Assembly (NCBI GenBank): GCA_032718475.1
Contig: JAUCBJ010000261.1
Location: 1-27,684 of the forward strand
Source: Nemertoderma westbladi
Taxonomy: Eukaryota > Xenacoelomorpha > Nemertodermatida > Nemertodermatidae
Direction: 5' to 3'
DNA: 27,684 nt
The notes under the pieces were generated by a model. It made no database searches and was not told the DNA's origin. It was given only the letters and a program-made list of their open reading frames with translations. The position numbers were made by a program, and so were the translations under genes. Positions 1-10,534 of the stretch are shown here, in pieces; the first letter of the stretch is position 1, and every line of letters begins with the position of its first letter.

Positions 1-2
1 AT

Positions 3-2555
3 CCCATTGGTTTCATTGGCCCAGTTATCTTGACGGCTAGGTGTATAGTTCGGGATATGTGGGAAGAAAACAATTCCTGGGATGACCCGTTGACTGGTAA
101 GTTGTTGGCCCGTTGGCAAGCTTGGGAGGAGACTTTGCCAGAAATTGAGGACTTTAAGGTACCACGGGCCTACTTTGGCCATGTACTACCTAATTATGAG
201 TACCAGTTACATGTCTTCAGTGATGCGAGCAAGGTTGGACTAGGTATTGTAGCTTACTTGCGTGTACAAACCCCTCACGATGTACGTGTAGCCTTGGTTG
301 CTTCTAAAGCTCTCATTGTGAATAAAGAGTTAAGGACACGACCACCTAGGGCAGAATTGAAAGCAGGTTTCTATGCAACAACTGTTGCTAAAAACGTGAC
401 TGAATATTTGAATTTTGAAATATCAAGGACTACATTTTGGACTGACGCTGTCTTGGTTCTAGAATATTTAACTAACGAAGTATGTCAGTTTAGTGTATAT
501 GTAACGAACAGAGTTGCAATCATGCTCAGCCGCACAAAGGTGGATCAATGGAGGCATTGCCCCGGTACTATCAATCCCGCTGACATTGCTTCGCGTGGTG
601 CGACTCCAAGAGAGTTGATTAATACCAAATGTTGGCTCAACGGACCAGAGTTCTTATGGGAGGCTGGAAACGAATGGCCGAAAAATCTGACACCGGCAGA
701 AATCCGACAGGCTAAGGGAGCCGAAATAATAAAGCCAAGGAAAACTACAAAATCAAAGTTATTCACCAAACCACTTGATATAACTGCCCAAATAGTTGAC
801 AATGACTTGGCCCGGAAACCAGAAACTGGACTTCAGAATTCGTATTTCGCTAAACATGAGGAACCCCATGAAAACATAACAACCAATTCAGACTTACCAA
901 ACAATATTAGTGATACTTCAAAGATCACACCACGACAATCAAGTGATACATTACCTAACATAAAACAAGGATTATCACCCTTATTGGAAGAAGCAATGAA
1001 TCACTATAGTTCTTGGTATAGACTTTGTAAGAGCGTGACATATCTCAAGAAATACGTGCACTACCGTTTTGGTGTGTCTAGAGACTGTACACCAGCAGTG
1101 ACGCGAGGAGATATTGACGAGACTAATAAACAACTACTGTGTCTTTCTCAGAAACTCGATGACCCAGCAAGGTACAATAAATTGGTGAGTGAACCAGGCA
1201 TCACGTTGCGTGACAATTACACAAGTGTCATGATAGATGGGTTAATTAGGGTAGGAGGTAGATTGACTAACGCTCCTGTGTCTAAGGATACCATATTCCC
1301 AATAATAATATATAGCCCAGATATACAACGTAAGTTAATTCAAGACACACATGCCAAACTTTACCATGCTGGCCGTGAACGAATTCTTAGTGAACTGCGC
1401 ACTCGTTATTACTTGGTTAAACCCCGCAAGTCACTTAATAAAATTTTAAGGAATTGCATCCCCTGTAAAAGACTGTACAGTAAGCCATTAACCCAAATTG
1501 AAGCGGAGTTACCACGTGAGAGGGTAAGTTGCTACCAACCGCCGTTCACAAACACCGGTGTTGACATGTTTGGACCAATAGAGGTCAAACGAGCACGTAC
1601 CAAAGTAAAACGATGGTGTATTATATTTGTTTGTCAGACGTGTAGAGCGATACATCTGGATATGGCCAACGACATGTCGATGGATAGCTTCCTTTTGTGT
1701 TTGAGACGACAGATAGCACGGTTCGGCAGCAGTCAAACTATACGTTCTGACCAAGGAACCAATTTCGTCGGCGCTAGCAGAGAAATCACCACATATGTTG
1801 ATAGATGGAACCAGGAACAAGTTGATGAGTTATTGAGAGTAAACGCGGCAACTTGGACGTTCAACGCAGCTGACGCACCATGGTGGGGAGGTAGCTGGGA
1901 GCGGATGATCCGAAGTGTTAAAATAGCGTTCCACCACGTGATACCATGCGGGGCATACCTAACAGATGAGTTACTTCGCACCTTCCTGGAAGAAATAGCA
2001 GCTTACATTAACGACCGCCCATTGATGCCTGCTTCGTCTGATCCGAAGTCATTGGAGTCGCTGACACCTGCCCACTTCCTGATGAAGAAACCCATCGTTA
2101 TGGTACCTGTTTCTAATTCGGAAGATTCCCATATATACTTACGTCAAACATGGCGGATGATGCAATTACTTTCCAATAGATTCGCCTTACACTTCGAGAA
2201 ACACTACTTACCATCTCTCCAACTGCGCACCAAATGGTTTAGTCGTCAGGAAAACCTTCGAATTGATGACGTAGTACTAATAGTCGACGACGATATCCCG
2301 AGGAAGCGATGGCAAACTGGACGTGTCACAGTTGTCCATACATCCGCTGACGGACTTGTGAGATCAGTCGACCTCATCGTAATGAGAAAGAAGAAACAAA
2401 GGGAGAAGGATAAGAAGAAATTAGAATTCGTACCTCAAACATTGAATAGACCAATTGGTCGGCTCTGTTTGCTGGAAATAGCCCGCGAGGAATCAGGCGA
2501 TTATGGTCGTAAAAAACCAACACTGTATTCCTTTGAACACATTAATCCAAATTAA
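3..2555 (+). CDS. BEL/Pao polyprotein, C-terminal part: RNase H, integrase, C-terminal domain
   Basis: The frame is open at the window edge, so this is the C-terminal part of a longer Gag-Pol-type protein. Its first residues (PIGFIGPVIL) are typical of the Pao segment just after RT. Counted from base 30, an RNase H-like region follows (HVFSDASK near 61, FWTDAVLVLEYL near 135, NPADIASRGA near 183). Next is an HHCC zinc-binding integrase N-terminus (HAGRERI ... CIPCKRL near 445-480). The integrase core has its acidic triad at D512 (TGVDMFGP), D574 (RSDQGTNF) and E624 (GGSWERMI). The wide second gap suits BEL integrases better than the 35-residue spacing of Gypsy. A DUF5641-like C-terminal domain (DDVVLIVDDDIPRKRWQTGRV) ends in a Lys-rich tail. 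There are no internal stops across about 850 codons, so the copy is young or recently active. Confidence 0.93.
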   Translation, partial: PIGFIGPVILTARCIVRDMWEENNSWDDPLTGKLLARWQAWEETLPEIEDFKVPRAYFGHVLPNYEYQLHVFSDASKVGLGIVAYLRVQTPHDVRVALVASKALIVNKELRTRPPRAELKAGFYATTVAKNVTEYLNFEISRTTFWTDAVLVLEYLTNEVCQFSVYVTNRVAIMLSRTKVDQWRHCPGTINPADIASRGATPRELINTKCWLNGPEFLWEAGNEWPKNLTPAEIRQAKGAEIIKPRKTTKSKLFTKPLDITAQIVDNDLARKPETGLQNSYFAKHEEPHENITTNSDLPNNISDTSKITPRQSSDTLPNIKQGLSPLLEEAMNHYSSWYRLCKSVTYLKKYVHYRFGVSRDCTPAVTRGDIDETNKQLLCLSQKLDDPARYNKLVSEPGITLRDNYTSVMIDGLIRVGGRLTNAPVSKDTIFPIIIYSPDIQRKLIQDTHAKLYHAGRERILSELRTRYYLVKPRKSLNKILRNCIPCKRLYSKPLTQIEAELPRERVSCYQPPFTNTGVDMFGPIEVKRARTKVKRWCIIFVCQTCRAIHLDMANDMSMDSFLLCLRRQIARFGSSQTIRSDQGTNFVGASREITTYVDRWNQEQVDELLRVNAATWTFNAADAPWWGGSWERMIRSVKIAFHHVIPCGAYLTDELLRTFLEEIAAYINDRPLMPASSDPKSLESLTPAHFLMKKPIVMVPVSNSEDSHIYLRQTWRMMQLLSNRFALHFEKHYLPSLQLRTKWFSRQENLRIDDVVLIVDDDIPRKRWQTGRVTVVHTSADGLVRSVDLIVMRKKKQREKDKKKLEFVPQTLNRPIGRLCLLEIAREESGDYGRKKPTLYSFEHINPN

Positions 2556-2599
2556 TAAACATTGGATACGATTGTGATGATAACATTCCATCAAATCGT

Positions 2600-3660
2600 G
2601 GGAACGGGTTATTGTAAATTCGGATTAACATAGCAAAATTTTTTAAAAAATTTAAAGAGTGCAGATTCTTAAAGTTTAGCTTATTTACGCTGTAAGAATA
2701 TACTGTATGTACGCTCTAAGAATATCATGTATGTACGCTGTACCTGTAAGAATATAATGTAAATATTTAGGCTACATAATAGTGACACAAAATAAATTTG
2801 GCTTTATTGTACATTAATCTACGAGTCTGTAATAGGCTTATGCTATGTAAGTTACTTTTAAGTCTTTTACTGTACACTGTACAGTAAAAGAAGTCCCATA
2901 GCACGTCAATAAAATATGACAAATCACGGGAACGGAATAAACTCACACTGCTGAGTAAAAATTTTGTTCAACACCCCGTGTAATTATACTATATATCCCA
3001 TTTGGTCTTATTGTACAATAACTTATGTTATAAATGGCTTAATGTTCGCCGGTGTACAATAAGAGAAGTCCCCACATAACAATATGAATAAATATATTGT
3101 TTATACCTTTGACAAACTGAATGTTTGGATGTCCCAAGGCATCGTTGAACCTATCCGATGTACTTGCACATCATAATAAGCATCAGTTGTTAACGTCGTA
3201 TTATAAATAAAATATTTCTTTAACCGATGCACTTGCTGCGCTTTATAACAAACATTATTTGTTATAAATTTAAATAATTAGGGGAACGGATGGCAAAATC
3301 AACCCAATAAAATAACCAATTTGGCCTCCTTGTACATTAATTCACGGATAGATATATTTATATTCAACCGGTGTGCAACGAGGGAAGTCTTCACAACAGT
3401 CAAATACTGTTGTCATTTTGACCATTTAAAGCCACAAGTCATCCCTGAATTAACCAGATGTATTTGTGCGCGCAATAACGTCAATTGCTAACGTCTTTAT
3501 ATCTAATATAAATGTTAAATTGCAAAATTTTCAAATAGAAGGAACAAAATAAATTATTTCAATCAGACAGAAATATATTAATATTTCATGTCACGTTATT
3601 TAACCGATGTCACAGATGATAAATAAGATATAAATCTGTTATATGACATTACCTCTATTT
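2600..3660 (+). repeat. Tandem ~260-350 bp units in the BEL tail, each starting GGGAACGG
   Basis: GGGAACGG occurs at 2600, 2928 and 3282, with a weaker copy (AAGGAACAAA) near 3538. Each unit then carries a diverged block of the type ATTTGGCTTTATTGTACATTAA (about 2797, 3001 and 3325) and a block of the type GGTGTACAATAAGAGAAGTCC (about 2875, 3050 and 3370). Units two and three also share a stretch ending CCGATGTACTTG and TTAACGTC. This is a tandem array of degenerate units of 328, 354 and 257 bp. The same GGGAACGG block recurs at 5422 directly before the candidate LTR. It is noncoding in all frames. Confidence 0.65.
2686..2761 (+). repeat. Three copies of a ~24-bp direct repeat
   Basis: Copies of TACGCTGTAAGAATATACTG-type sequence start at 2686, 2710 and 2734. 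The third carries a 4-base insertion. They sit inside the first large tail unit and explain its extra length relative to the distance between its conserved blocks. Confidence 0.7.
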
Positions 3661-3842
3661 GAATGCATGAGAACTACTCTAACTATTCTCGTTCTCCTAG
3701 ATGCCGCAGTTATAGTTGATTAATTCGAAAGTTAAAGCATAATTATTGTTCCATTTTTGTCAAACAACAAATAATGGGATAATAATATGTATACAATTAG
3801 TAACTAGCTATGAAATTTAATTAGAGTTTATATGATCAATAG

Positions 3843-5360
3843 CGGCCCGCAGCTCTGGATGGTTTTGAGGGACTTGGCTTAAGTTTATTGTCCGCCACCG
3901 GATCGGTAGTTATATCCGAAGGTGCGGAACAAAACAATAAACTGCCCGAGAAACTCAAACCATACTGCGGGTGAAAGGGAAGAGGTGGCGACGTCCGCTA
4001 ACCTCAATATCGACAAGCACTTATAACTCTTGATATCTTTGGATCATATATATCGAACAATGGATTTAATTGAAGATGATCACGAATTAAGGGAGCGATA
4101 TATTCGGGCTATGAAGGAATTATTGGATGGTCTCTCAATTGGATCACCGACGAACAACCCCTATCTCGATATGCTGAGCCGTAAATGATGGATGAGCAAC
4201 TCAGATGGGAGTTCAACTATTGTAGTTCCCCGAATTACCTTACACAAACCGAGATGTTTGAACACTCTTTGACGAGCGAACCAAGAATCGCAATCCTTGA
4301 TCACCGAATCCTTTATCATATTTGGACCCTTTTGATTAGAGAGTACAGTCAAGTGAGTTCCCCGAGATCAGCGAGTATTCCCCTCCACGTCAACCGCTGC
4401 CCATTGTGTATGTGGCGACTGTCACGATCTAATGAATAGACTCTCTAACTGACTCGAGACATCATCCATGGAACAGTTGTCTCCAGTATATCTGAAGTCA
4501 ATCAGAAATTATCGATCCTTTCGACTACTGCATATATGAGTCGAATGACATCATGTATCGAGATTCTAGCGTTGTTGGAACAGCTCAACCAAACCATGGA
4601 AATTGAGCTGACTGCCAGTCTGGTGGCGAGAATAGGACACAGTAGACTCTGTACGAACAACAAAGAGTTTGGTCGCCCGACATAGAGTTATAACATAGGG
4701 TCATTGACCGTATGGACACCTGTTTCGAACGAAATTACCTCCATGGTACAATTCCTGATGATAATGAGTCCTACAGTATCGTCAAAGTAATTCAACAAGG
4801 TCCCAAAGACGGCGATTCCTTCTTCGAGAAATCATCCCGAGTTGAGGGAGACGGAGTGCCGCAAGGTTAAAACAAATCGACATCGGGACCATGTATCCAA
4901 TTTCCAATGAACCTAAGCAGTTCATGACAACAACTAAACCATTCGCAGTCCCGACGCAGCCGTATTAATACATGTGTTGGACTTACCTCCGATAAAACCG
5001 AGACGAGATACCAATATTGGGTATGGGAAATTACTGAAGCGGTCTACTGCGAGACAGCACCGTTAACTTCAGACGGGTAACGAACAGCTGAACACGTCTA
5101 TCCGCGCATATGCTGGTAAGGTTCTTGTTGCTGACGTTCTAGAACTGCGCCCATTCCCAGATGACACCTTGGTGGAGTCACTTACCCATTACCCAAACAC
5201 CCTCGATATGATTACCAAGGGCGAAGTTGGCAGATTAAAGTCGAAAAGGTCAAGAAGGAAGGTTAAACAAGGTAGATTGAGCCTGCTGCGGAGATTAGGA
5301 GAATTGAGTCTTCCGAATTGTAAATTCTGTTTATTTAACAAGAACTTGTTAAATTTGTAA
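3843..5360 (+). pseudogene. Decayed open reading frame between BEL pol and the LTR, family not recognised
   Basis: One frame, the same register as pol, stays open in long segments through this 1.5-kb stretch. It is broken by roughly a dozen stops (for example near 3972, 4182, 4437, 4446, 4683, 4785, 4908-4938 and 5064), fewer than expected for AT-rich random DNA of about 500 codons. Segments include MMDEQLRWEFNYCSSPNYL from 4185, a 78-codon stretch with EILALLEQLNQTMEIELTA at about 4449-4685, and a basic C-terminus with KSKRSRRKVKQ ending at 5358. Some BEL/Pao elements carry an env-like third frame at this position, so a dead env-like or accessory frame is possible. I see no signal peptide or membrane segment that proves it, and a nested foreign fragment is equally possible. 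Confidence 0.35.
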
Positions 5361-5393
5361 ACTTTGTTTATTAAGCAGAACTTGTTTTACAAG
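5318..5393 (+). repeat. Two-copy ~37-bp direct repeat before the LTR
   Basis: Two diverged copies start with TTGTAAA at 5318 and 5355. Both contain TGTTTATTAA-like and AGAACTTGTT blocks. They overlap the last codons of the decayed frame and lie just before the LTR. Confidence 0.7.
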
Positions 5394-5429
5394 TTGTAGT
5401 ATGTACTTAGCCTCAACTCTCGGGAACGG

Positions 5430-5949
5430 TGTTAATGCCACTAGTGTATGGCATTTACCTTGCAGGCTCGCCCCATATTGTTAATTTACTTCTGCCAGGG
5501 AATTATTATGTTATACGGCAAGGGCCATGCAGAATAGCTCTGATTGGCTAATACCCATTTGCATTCAGCTTACCAGCCCCAGCCTATATAGTATATATAG
5601 TATAGCATTATATCAGTTGGTTAGCCTAACTATTGAAGATTTATTAGTTAATAGCTCACTAGCTGTTAGTAGATTTGTGGGTCGGAATATTCACGTCAAT
5701 TCGTGATATTGCCGATGTCAATTTGTGATATTGATTCGTATTATGTCGATTTATTGTTTGTATATTAATTAATTTGTTATATCAGTTGAATTATTGCGAT
5801 TTATGTTATTATTATGTTATCGATAAAGATAAAGAGAATGGATTCAAGTCATTCCGTTGTTGATTAACGTTGGTAGCACAATAACATTGAGGTTGGTGGT
5901 CTATAGACTGTACGGTATTGCAACTCATCGCATTGGGGTGTGTGTTACA
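5430..5949 (+). repeat. Candidate BEL LTR (520 bp, TGTTA...TTACA)
   Basis: The segment starts TGTTAATGCC directly after GGGAACGG (5422-5429) and ends GTGTTACA. That gives the TG...CA ends expected of an LTR with a purine-rich tract before it. It holds a CCAAT box and TATA stretch in promoter-like order, and an AATGCCA/TGGCATT inverted pair near its 5' end. No second copy lies in the window, so the boundaries are a structural guess. As the 3' LTR of the upstream pol, its partner and target duplication would be outside the window. Confidence 0.5.
5541..5612 (+). promoter_or_regulatory. Putative LTR promoter: CCAAT box and TATA stretch
   Basis: TGATTGGCTA at 5541-5550 contains an inverted CCAAT box. 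About 40 bp downstream lies CTATATAGTATATATAGTAT (about 5584-5605). Order and spacing match an RNA polymerase II core promoter, which would put the R-region start near 5630. This is based on motifs alone. Confidence 0.4.
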
Positions 5950-6296
5950 GTATTGTCATATGACGCCTAATATTAATAGCAAACTAACATATTTTAATAC
6001 GTGCACAAAATTAATTCCTGTGACATCGGTATCTCGGATTGTCAGTTTCATAAATCCGACTTCCATAAGTCTCGAATGAATACAGTTTTCAGTTAGACAT
6101 AAAGACGTAAGCAGTCCAGACACACAACTTAAAGGAACTATTTATACGGGGTTTCAAATCTGTTTATAGTAACGCCAGTTTTATATGCAACAATAAATTA
6201 TTCTACGAGTACAAGTAACGGTTACTAGCGCCCGTTTCTTGTATATACAGCTGGTCGTAAGTTTAGGCTCATTATTTGCAAAATTGAATTGTAGCG
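5950..6296. other. Unassigned spacer between BEL LTR and minisatellite
   Basis: AT-rich DNA with no open frame, repeat or RNA gene that I can support. It starts directly after the putative LTR end. Confidence 0.5.
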
Positions 6297-8132
6297 CTAA
6301 CACCAGGTACTACCGTAGTAATAACCATCTAGGCATCAGGTACTACCTTAGAATTAACCACCTTGGCATCATGTACTACCGTAGTATTAACCGCCAAGGT
6401 ATCATGCACTACCGTAGTATTAACCGCCAAGGCATCATGTACTACCGTAGTATTAACCGCCTAGGCATCAGGTACTATTGCAGTATTAACCGCCTAGGTA
6501 TCAGTACTCCCATAGTAATAACGACATAGGCATCAGGTAATACCGTAGTATTAACAGCCTAGGCATCATGTACTACTGTAGTTTTAAACACATAAGCATC
6601 AGGTACTACCGTAGTATTAACCATCTAGGCATCAGGTAATTCCTTAGTATTAACCGCCTAGGCATCATGTACTGCCGTAGTATTAACCGCATAGGCATCA
6701 TGTACTACCGTAGTATTAACCGCCTAGATATCATGTACTACCGTAGTATTAACCGCCTAGGCATCATGTACTACCGTAGTATTAACCACCTAGGCATCAT
6801 GTTCTACCGTAGTATTAACCGCCTAGGCATCAGGTATTACCGTATTATTAACCATCTAGGCATCAGGTAATTCCTTAGTATTAACCGCCTAGGCATCATG
6901 TACTGCCGTAGTATTAACCGCATAGGCATCATGTACTACCGTAGTATTAACCGCCTAGATATCATGTACTACCGTAGTATTAACCGCCTAGGCATCATGT
7001 ACTACCGTAGTATTAACCACCTAGGCATCATGTTCTACCGTAGTATTAACCGCCTAGGCATCAGGTATTACCGTATTATTAACCACCTAGGTATCAGGTA
7101 CTACTGTAGTATTAACCGCCTAGGCATCAGGTACTACCGTAGTATTAACCGCCTAGGCATCATGTTCTACCGTAGTATTAACCGCCTAGGCATCAGGTAT
7201 AGCCGTATTATTAACCGCCTAGGTATCAGGTACTACTGTAGTATTAACCGCCTAAGCATTAGGTACTACCGTAGTATTAACCATCTAGGCATCAGGTACT
7301 ACCTTAGAATTAACCACATCGGCATCATGTACTACCGTAGTATTAACCGCCAAGGCATAATGTACTACCGTAGTATTAACTGTCTAGGCATCAGGTACTA
7401 TTGCAGTATTAACCGCCTAGGCATTAGGTACTACCGCAGTATTAACCGCCTAGGTATCAGGTACTACCGTAGTATTTACCGCCTAGGCATCAGGTACTAC
7501 CGTAGTATTAACTGCCTAGGTATCAGGTACTACCGCAGTATTAACCGCCTAGGTATCAGGTACTACCGTACTATTAACCGCCTAGGTATCAGGTACTACC
7601 GTAGTATTAACCGCCTAGGCATTAGGTACTACCGCAGTATTTACCGCCTAGGCATCAGGTACTACCGTAGTATTAACTGCCTAGGTATCAGGTACTACCG
7701 CAGTATTAACCGCCTAGGTATCAGGTACTACCGTACTATTAACCGCCTAGGTATCAGGTACTACCGTAGTATTTACCGCCTAGGCATCAGGTACTACCGT
7801 AGTATTAACCGCCTAGATATCAGGTACTACCGTAGTATTAACCGCCTAGGCATCAGATACTACCATAGTATTAACCGCCTAGGCATCATGTGCTACAGTA
7901 GTATTAACCGCCTAGGCATCAGGTACTACCGTAGTATTAACCGCCTAGGTATCAGGTACTACCGTAGTATTAACCACCTAGGCATCAGGTACTATCGTAG
8001 AATAAACTACCTAGGTATCAGGTACTACCGTAGTATTAACCGCCTATGCATCAGGTACTACCGTAGTATTAACTGCCTAGGCATCATGCTCTACCGTAGT
8101 ATTAACCACCTAGGCATCAGGTACTACTGCAG
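6297..8132 (+). repeat. 33-bp minisatellite, main block (about 55 units)
   Basis: The unit is 33 bp and contains the near-palindrome TACTACCGTAGTA, then TTAACCG, then the palindrome CCTAGG and GCATCAGG. Because 33 is a multiple of three, one frame stays open through most of the block and reads the 11-residue repeat YYRSINRLGIR; the other five frames meet a stop in the consensus unit. Variants are mostly scattered point changes. Higher-order copies exist: the stretch from about 6667 repeats at 6898 (231 bp, 7 units), and the stretch around TTTACC at 7475 repeats at 7640 (165 bp, 5 units). There is no unique spacer between units. I treat it as noncoding satellite DNA, not a gene. Confidence 0.95.
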
Positions 8133-8325
8133 CATTCCCTCGACCAGGATTCGCACCCTCACCAAGAGGACCTAAGTGGGACATATGGGCCTTATTATTT
8201 TCATACTGACTGCCCTACGGTACTGCTGTACATACTGACTGATGGCAACATATACCGGTAACCTTCTCTGCACGATTGATATTTGATTATAATAATGTAA
8301 TGTTGGAATCACGATTCCGCGTCAC

Positions 8326-8339
8326 TGGTGACCCTGACG
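8326..8339 (+). promoter_or_regulatory. Putative primer-binding site of the Gypsy element
   Basis: TGGTGACCCTGACG follows GCGTCAC and lies 11 bp before the gag start codon. It begins with TGG, as expected for pairing with the CCA end of a tRNA, and sits just after a CA that could end a 5' LTR. I cannot name the tRNA. Confidence 0.45.
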
Positions 8340-8349
8340 AGATATATTC

Positions 8350-8970
8350 ATGGAGGCCTCAGACATTCAGGCCCTCACTGCCATCATTGCCGCGATCCCT
8401 AAGGCCGACCCCACCACTGCAGTCAACGCGGTGACGGTGAAACTTCCCCCATTCTGGCCAAAGCGGCCGGAGGTCTGGTTCCGCCAGGTGGAGGCGCAAT
8501 TTGCACTCCGCGCGATCACCGTTGACTCTACTAAATTTAACTATATAATCGCGGCGCTCGATAATGCAACCACTGGCGAAGTCGAGGCGATCATCCTCTC
8601 CCCACCTGCCACTGACTCTTACCAGGCCATCAAGGACGCCCACTCACAGGCAGCCAAGGATGCAGAGCTACTCCCTCTCGCCGGCCTCGGGGACCGGAAA
8701 CCTTCGGGCCTCCTCAACCACATCCGCAGCCTCAATGCCAATCCCGACACCATATTCCGCGCCCTGTTCCTCGCCAGCTCCGGTAAGACGGACCTCAACA
8801 AATTGGCAGCTGACGCCGACCTTATCATGGAAACCTACCCCGGCTCAAAATATCGCTACGATATGGCGCAACGGCGCACCACGTTTCACTAGCCAGCAAC
8901 CGCCACTCTGCTACTTCCACCAGAAATTCGGCAGGGATGCCAGGAACTGCAAGCGCGGCTACTGCTCAAT
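8350..8970 (+). pseudogene. Gypsy gag: capsid-like region and broken zinc knuckle
   Basis: The ATG at 8350 follows the primer-binding-like site. The frame to 8892 encodes a Ty3/Gypsy capsid-type protein with the signature VKLPPFWPKRPEVWFRQVEAQF (split here as VKLPPFWPKR and PEVWFRQVEAQF, about residues 30-51) and LGDRKPSGLLNHI (about 112-124). It then ends early at a stop after a frame change. The nucleocapsid-like Cys/His motif LCYFHQKFGRDARNCKRGYC is encoded in another frame at about 8908-8970. The middle of the capsid looks shorter than related gags between the LGDRKPS motif and the LNKLAADADLIME segment, which suggests an internal deletion. Confidence 0.85.
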
Positions 8971-9102
8971 GTCCCACCTCGTCCCGCCATTGGTGCAAAC
9001 AGATCTCTCGCACACAGCCCCTACAACACACTCCGGTCGACTGGAAAACAGCCCAGCCGGCCGCTAATTCCCGCGGTCGGCCACCCTGGGGGTACAGACA
9101 CA

Positions 9103-9657
9103 ATGTCCGTGTCGGACGTGCGCTTCGGCCAGACCTACCTCATTGACTGCGGGGCGCAACTATCGGTCATTCCAGCCGCAACACAGGATCGTCGCCTCCC
9201 TCGCACACCACCCCTTGTTTCTGTGAATGTCACCGCCATTGCGACCTGGGGCCGCCGGAAGTACACGATCCTCCTCGCTGGTCATGAGTTATCCCTTGAG
9301 GCTCATGTGGCCAATGTCACCCAACCAATCCTCGGCGCCGACTTCTTGGGACTACCCTCTGTCGCCGCCATCTCCATTTTCGAGAAGGTGCTCGAGGAGT
9401 TCCCCGAACTCCTCAAACCCCGTTTCGCCCCCACAGATGACAACCTCCACGGTGTTGAGCAGAACATCATCACCGATTGCCCTCCCCTCTCCGCCCACGC
9501 CCGGCACCTCAATGCGGAGAAACTGACAATCGCCAAGGATGAGTTCTTGAAAATGGAAAAACTCGGTATCATCCGGAGGTCAAACTCCCCATGGGCATCA
9601 GCTCTCCACATCACGCCGAAACCTGACGGCGGGTGGCGACTTCAGGCGGCTCAATGA
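9103..9657 (+). pseudogene. Gypsy protease and N-terminal reverse transcriptase
   Basis: This frame holds a retropepsin-like region (YLIDCGAQLSVIP, about residues 12-24, then LGADFLGLP). The catalytic triad position reads DCG instead of the usual D-S/T-G, so protease activity would be lost or altered. The RT N-terminus follows: HARHLNAEKLTIAKDEFLKM, then LGIIRRSNSPWASALHITPK and PDGGWR. At PDGGWR the frame shifts and stops at 9655-9657. The RT continues in the next frame from about 9636. Confidence 0.88.
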
Positions 9658-10534
9658 CGCCACGCTGCCCGACATGTACCCACTCCCACATATACACGAC
9701 TTTAATGCCAACCTCACTGAAGCAAAAATCTTCACCAAGATTGACCTGGCGCGACGTTATCACCAGGTTCCCATGCATAAGGAGGACATCCCCAAGACCA
9801 CAGTGACCACCCTGTTCGGTCTCTGGGAGTTCCTCTGCATGCCATTCGGCCTCCGGAATACCTCCCAGACATTGCGGGGGCTGATGAACTCCATCTTCCG
9901 CGACCTCCCCTATGTCTTCGACTACCTCGACGATATCCTCGTTGGTAGCCACTCGGAGGAGGAGCACATCAGGCACCTGCGCCAGGTTTTCCGCATCTTG
10001 GCGGAGAATGGGCTCGCAGTGCAGCTCCAGAAGTGCGTGTTTGGTGTCCCATCCCTTGCCTACCTCGGACACACAGTCGACACCGACGGCATCCGCCCGC
10101 TCCCCACCAAGGTTGAGGCCATCTCCACTTTCCCCATCCCAACGACAAAAATCGCTGTGCAGCGATTCCTGGGAATGGTTAATTATTTGCAACGTTCCCT
10201 CCCAGGGATTGCCGGCACCCTAGCCCCCCTCCACGAGGTGACAAAAACTCACGCACGTGATGTCACCTGGTCGCCAGACTGCCAGTTAGCCTTCGACACA
10301 GCAAAGTCAGCTCTGGCCACCGCCACAATGCTTCACCACCGAAGCAGCGACACCGCATCGAGCATCACGGTTGATGCCTCTGACATAGCCGCTGGTGGCA
10401 TATTCGAGCAGCGACAGGGCGACATCTGGCGCCCCATCACCTTCTTCTCAAAGAAGATGTCTCCCGCTGAATGTCGCTACTCCGCCTTCGATAGAGAGTT
10501 GCTGGCGGTCTACCTTGCCATCAAAACGTTCTGA
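9636..10534 (+). pseudogene. Gypsy reverse transcriptase core and RNase H start
   Basis: After a frameshift the RT continues as GDFRRLNDATLPDMYPLPHI. It includes the IDLARRYHQVPM block, MPFGLRN, and the catalytic YLDD box (FDYLDDILVGS, near 9918-9950). GHTVDTDGI and the thumb region follow, then the RNase H start with TVDASDIAAGG near 10370 and RYSAFDRELLAVY. It stops at TGA 10532-10534, where related proteins normally read Arg; a CGA to TGA change is the simplest cause. A second frameshift follows within about 20 bp. Confidence 0.92.

Larger units (their letters stand above)
1..5949 (+). mobile_element. BEL/Pao LTR retrotransposon, 3' part (5' end outside window)
   Basis: The pol frame at the start, followed by a noncoding tail, a decayed open frame and a candidate LTR, fits the 3' part of one BEL/Pao element on the plus strand. 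Seen: an uninterrupted pol frame, a tandem-repeated tail, and a TG...CA segment with TATA and CCAAT boxes directly after a GGGAACGG block. Inferred: that the LTR at 5430-5949 belongs to this pol. The distance from the pol stop to the LTR is about 2.9 kb, long for BEL, so a nested insertion or two adjacent elements is possible. The 5' LTR, gag, protease and most of RT lie upstream of the window. Confidence 0.6.

Noticed and set aside
4060-4188. 43-codon frame MDLIEDDHELRERYIRAMKE
   Set aside because: Plausible composition but very short, in a different register from the decayed frame around it, and without a recognised homologue.
6297-8132. CRISPR-like array
   Set aside because: Units are directly adjacent with no unique spacers, there are no cas genes, and the context is eukaryotic.
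6898-8175. 425-codon open frame of repeated YYRSINRLGIR
   Set aside because: It is a by-product of a 33-bp minisatellite whose period is a multiple of three. Variants do not respect codon positions, and the frame runs past the array into the Gypsy flank.
8133-8325. Complete 5' LTR of the Gypsy element
   Set aside because: The left edge does not start with TG and no second copy exists at the right end, so only a primer-binding-like site is supported.
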